Made by a program: the position numbers and the translations under genes
Shown here: positions 5,470 through 5,574 of the stretch, one piece after another
How the letters are laid out: each line of letters begins with the position of its first letter
Numbering within the stretch: position 1 is the stretch's first letter
Notes under the pieces: generated by a model
Seen by the model: the letters and a program-made list of their open reading frames with translations, nothing else
Databases searched by the model: none
What the model was told of the DNA's origin: nothing
From: an uncultured Clostridia bacterium
Lineage (GTDB): Bacteria > Bacillota > Clostridia > Oscillospirales > Oscillospiraceae
Assembly: GCA_937893605.1 (NCBI GenBank)
Contig: CALBGG010000101.1
Location: forward strand, 1 to 5,574
DNA length: 5,574 nucleotides
Reading direction: 5' to 3'

Positions 5470-5494
5470 GCCATTTTGAAGGATTCAAAATGGC
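5470..5494. repeat. Perfect 11-bp hairpin without U-tract
   Basis: GCCATTTTGAA (5470-5480) and TTCAAAATGGC (5484-5494) are perfect inverted repeats around GGA. No T-run follows, so it is not a standard terminator. It could be a protein-binding site, an mRNA-end stabiliser or part of a repeat. Confidence 0.6.
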
Positions 5495-5510
5495 CGGCGG
5501 CATTAGCGCG

Positions 5511-5541
5511 GTCAAAAAAGTTCGCTTTGAACTTTTTTGAC
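5511..5541. terminator. Hairpin with internal A6/T6 tracts, possible terminator
   Basis: GTCAAAAAAGTTC (5511-5523) pairs perfectly with GAACTTTTTTGAC (5529-5541) around GCTTT. The 4-bp GTTC/GAAC core followed by six T residues could act as a weak terminator in either direction. The whole 13-bp stem is perfect. Confidence 0.45.
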
Positions 5542-5547
5542 AAGCTG

Positions 5548-5574
5548 AGCGCCCGACGAAAGTCGGGCGCTTTT
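5548..5574 (+). terminator. GC-rich intrinsic terminator with GAAA tetraloop
   Basis: AGCGCCCGAC (5548-5557) pairs perfectly with GTCGGGCGCT (5562-5571) around a stable GAAA tetraloop, and at least four T residues follow up to the window edge (5571-5574). The geometry is that of a strong rho-independent terminator. The length of the T-run cannot be seen because the window ends. Confidence 0.75.

Noticed and set aside
1..5574. CRISPR array, transposase gene, toxin-antitoxin or phage-defence genes
   Set aside because: No regularly spaced direct repeats and no open frame with such domains are visible; all sizeable frames are accounted for by the genes listed.

Overview
The window looks like a chromosomal segment of a moderately GC-rich Clostridia, most likely an Oscillospirales/Ruminococcaceae-type gut anaerobe. 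This is inferred from a clostridial 2[4Fe-4S] ferredoxin, a ClpC-class unfoldase, strong GGAGG ribosome binding sites, use of TTG and GTG starts, and an ECF-sigma/membrane-protein pair of a kind I associate with that group. No sequence search was possible, so the taxonomy is inference.

Left part, minus strand: clpC (406-2673, TTG start) is followed 37 nt downstream by a PaaI-type hotdog thioesterase (start at 368) that runs off the left edge. No terminator separates them, so they are probably cotranscribed. The ClpC has two Clp-N repeats, two complete AAA+ modules and a ClpP-docking LGF loop, but it lacks the helical middle (M/UVR) domain of classical ClpC.

Middle: an AT-rich divergent intergenic region (2674-2874) carries candidate promoters in both directions and a perfect 15-bp palindrome in the clpC leader. 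Rightward lies a 56-residue 2[4Fe-4S] ferredoxin (2875-3045) with a very strong intrinsic terminator. Directly abutting that terminator is a 195-bp non-coding element (3093-3287) that can fold along nearly its whole length into one hairpin.

Right part, plus strand: an ECF-like sigma factor (GTG start, 3354-3899) overlaps by 14 nt a 473-residue protein (3886-5307) with about seven membrane helices and a large C-terminal domain predicted to lie outside the membrane. The pair looks like a signal-transduction unit: the membrane protein would sense something outside and control the sigma factor. It has no recognisable zinc anti-sigma motif. The 3' end of the membrane-protein gene, including its stop codon, lies inside a diverged copy (5289-5348) of the left arm of the 195-bp element, so the pair is bracketed by related repeats. 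The last 140 bases hold four consecutive hairpins, at least two of them good intrinsic terminators.

The most interesting items are the hairpin repeat family around the sigma module, the sigma/7-TM sensor pair itself, and the M-domain-less ClpC.
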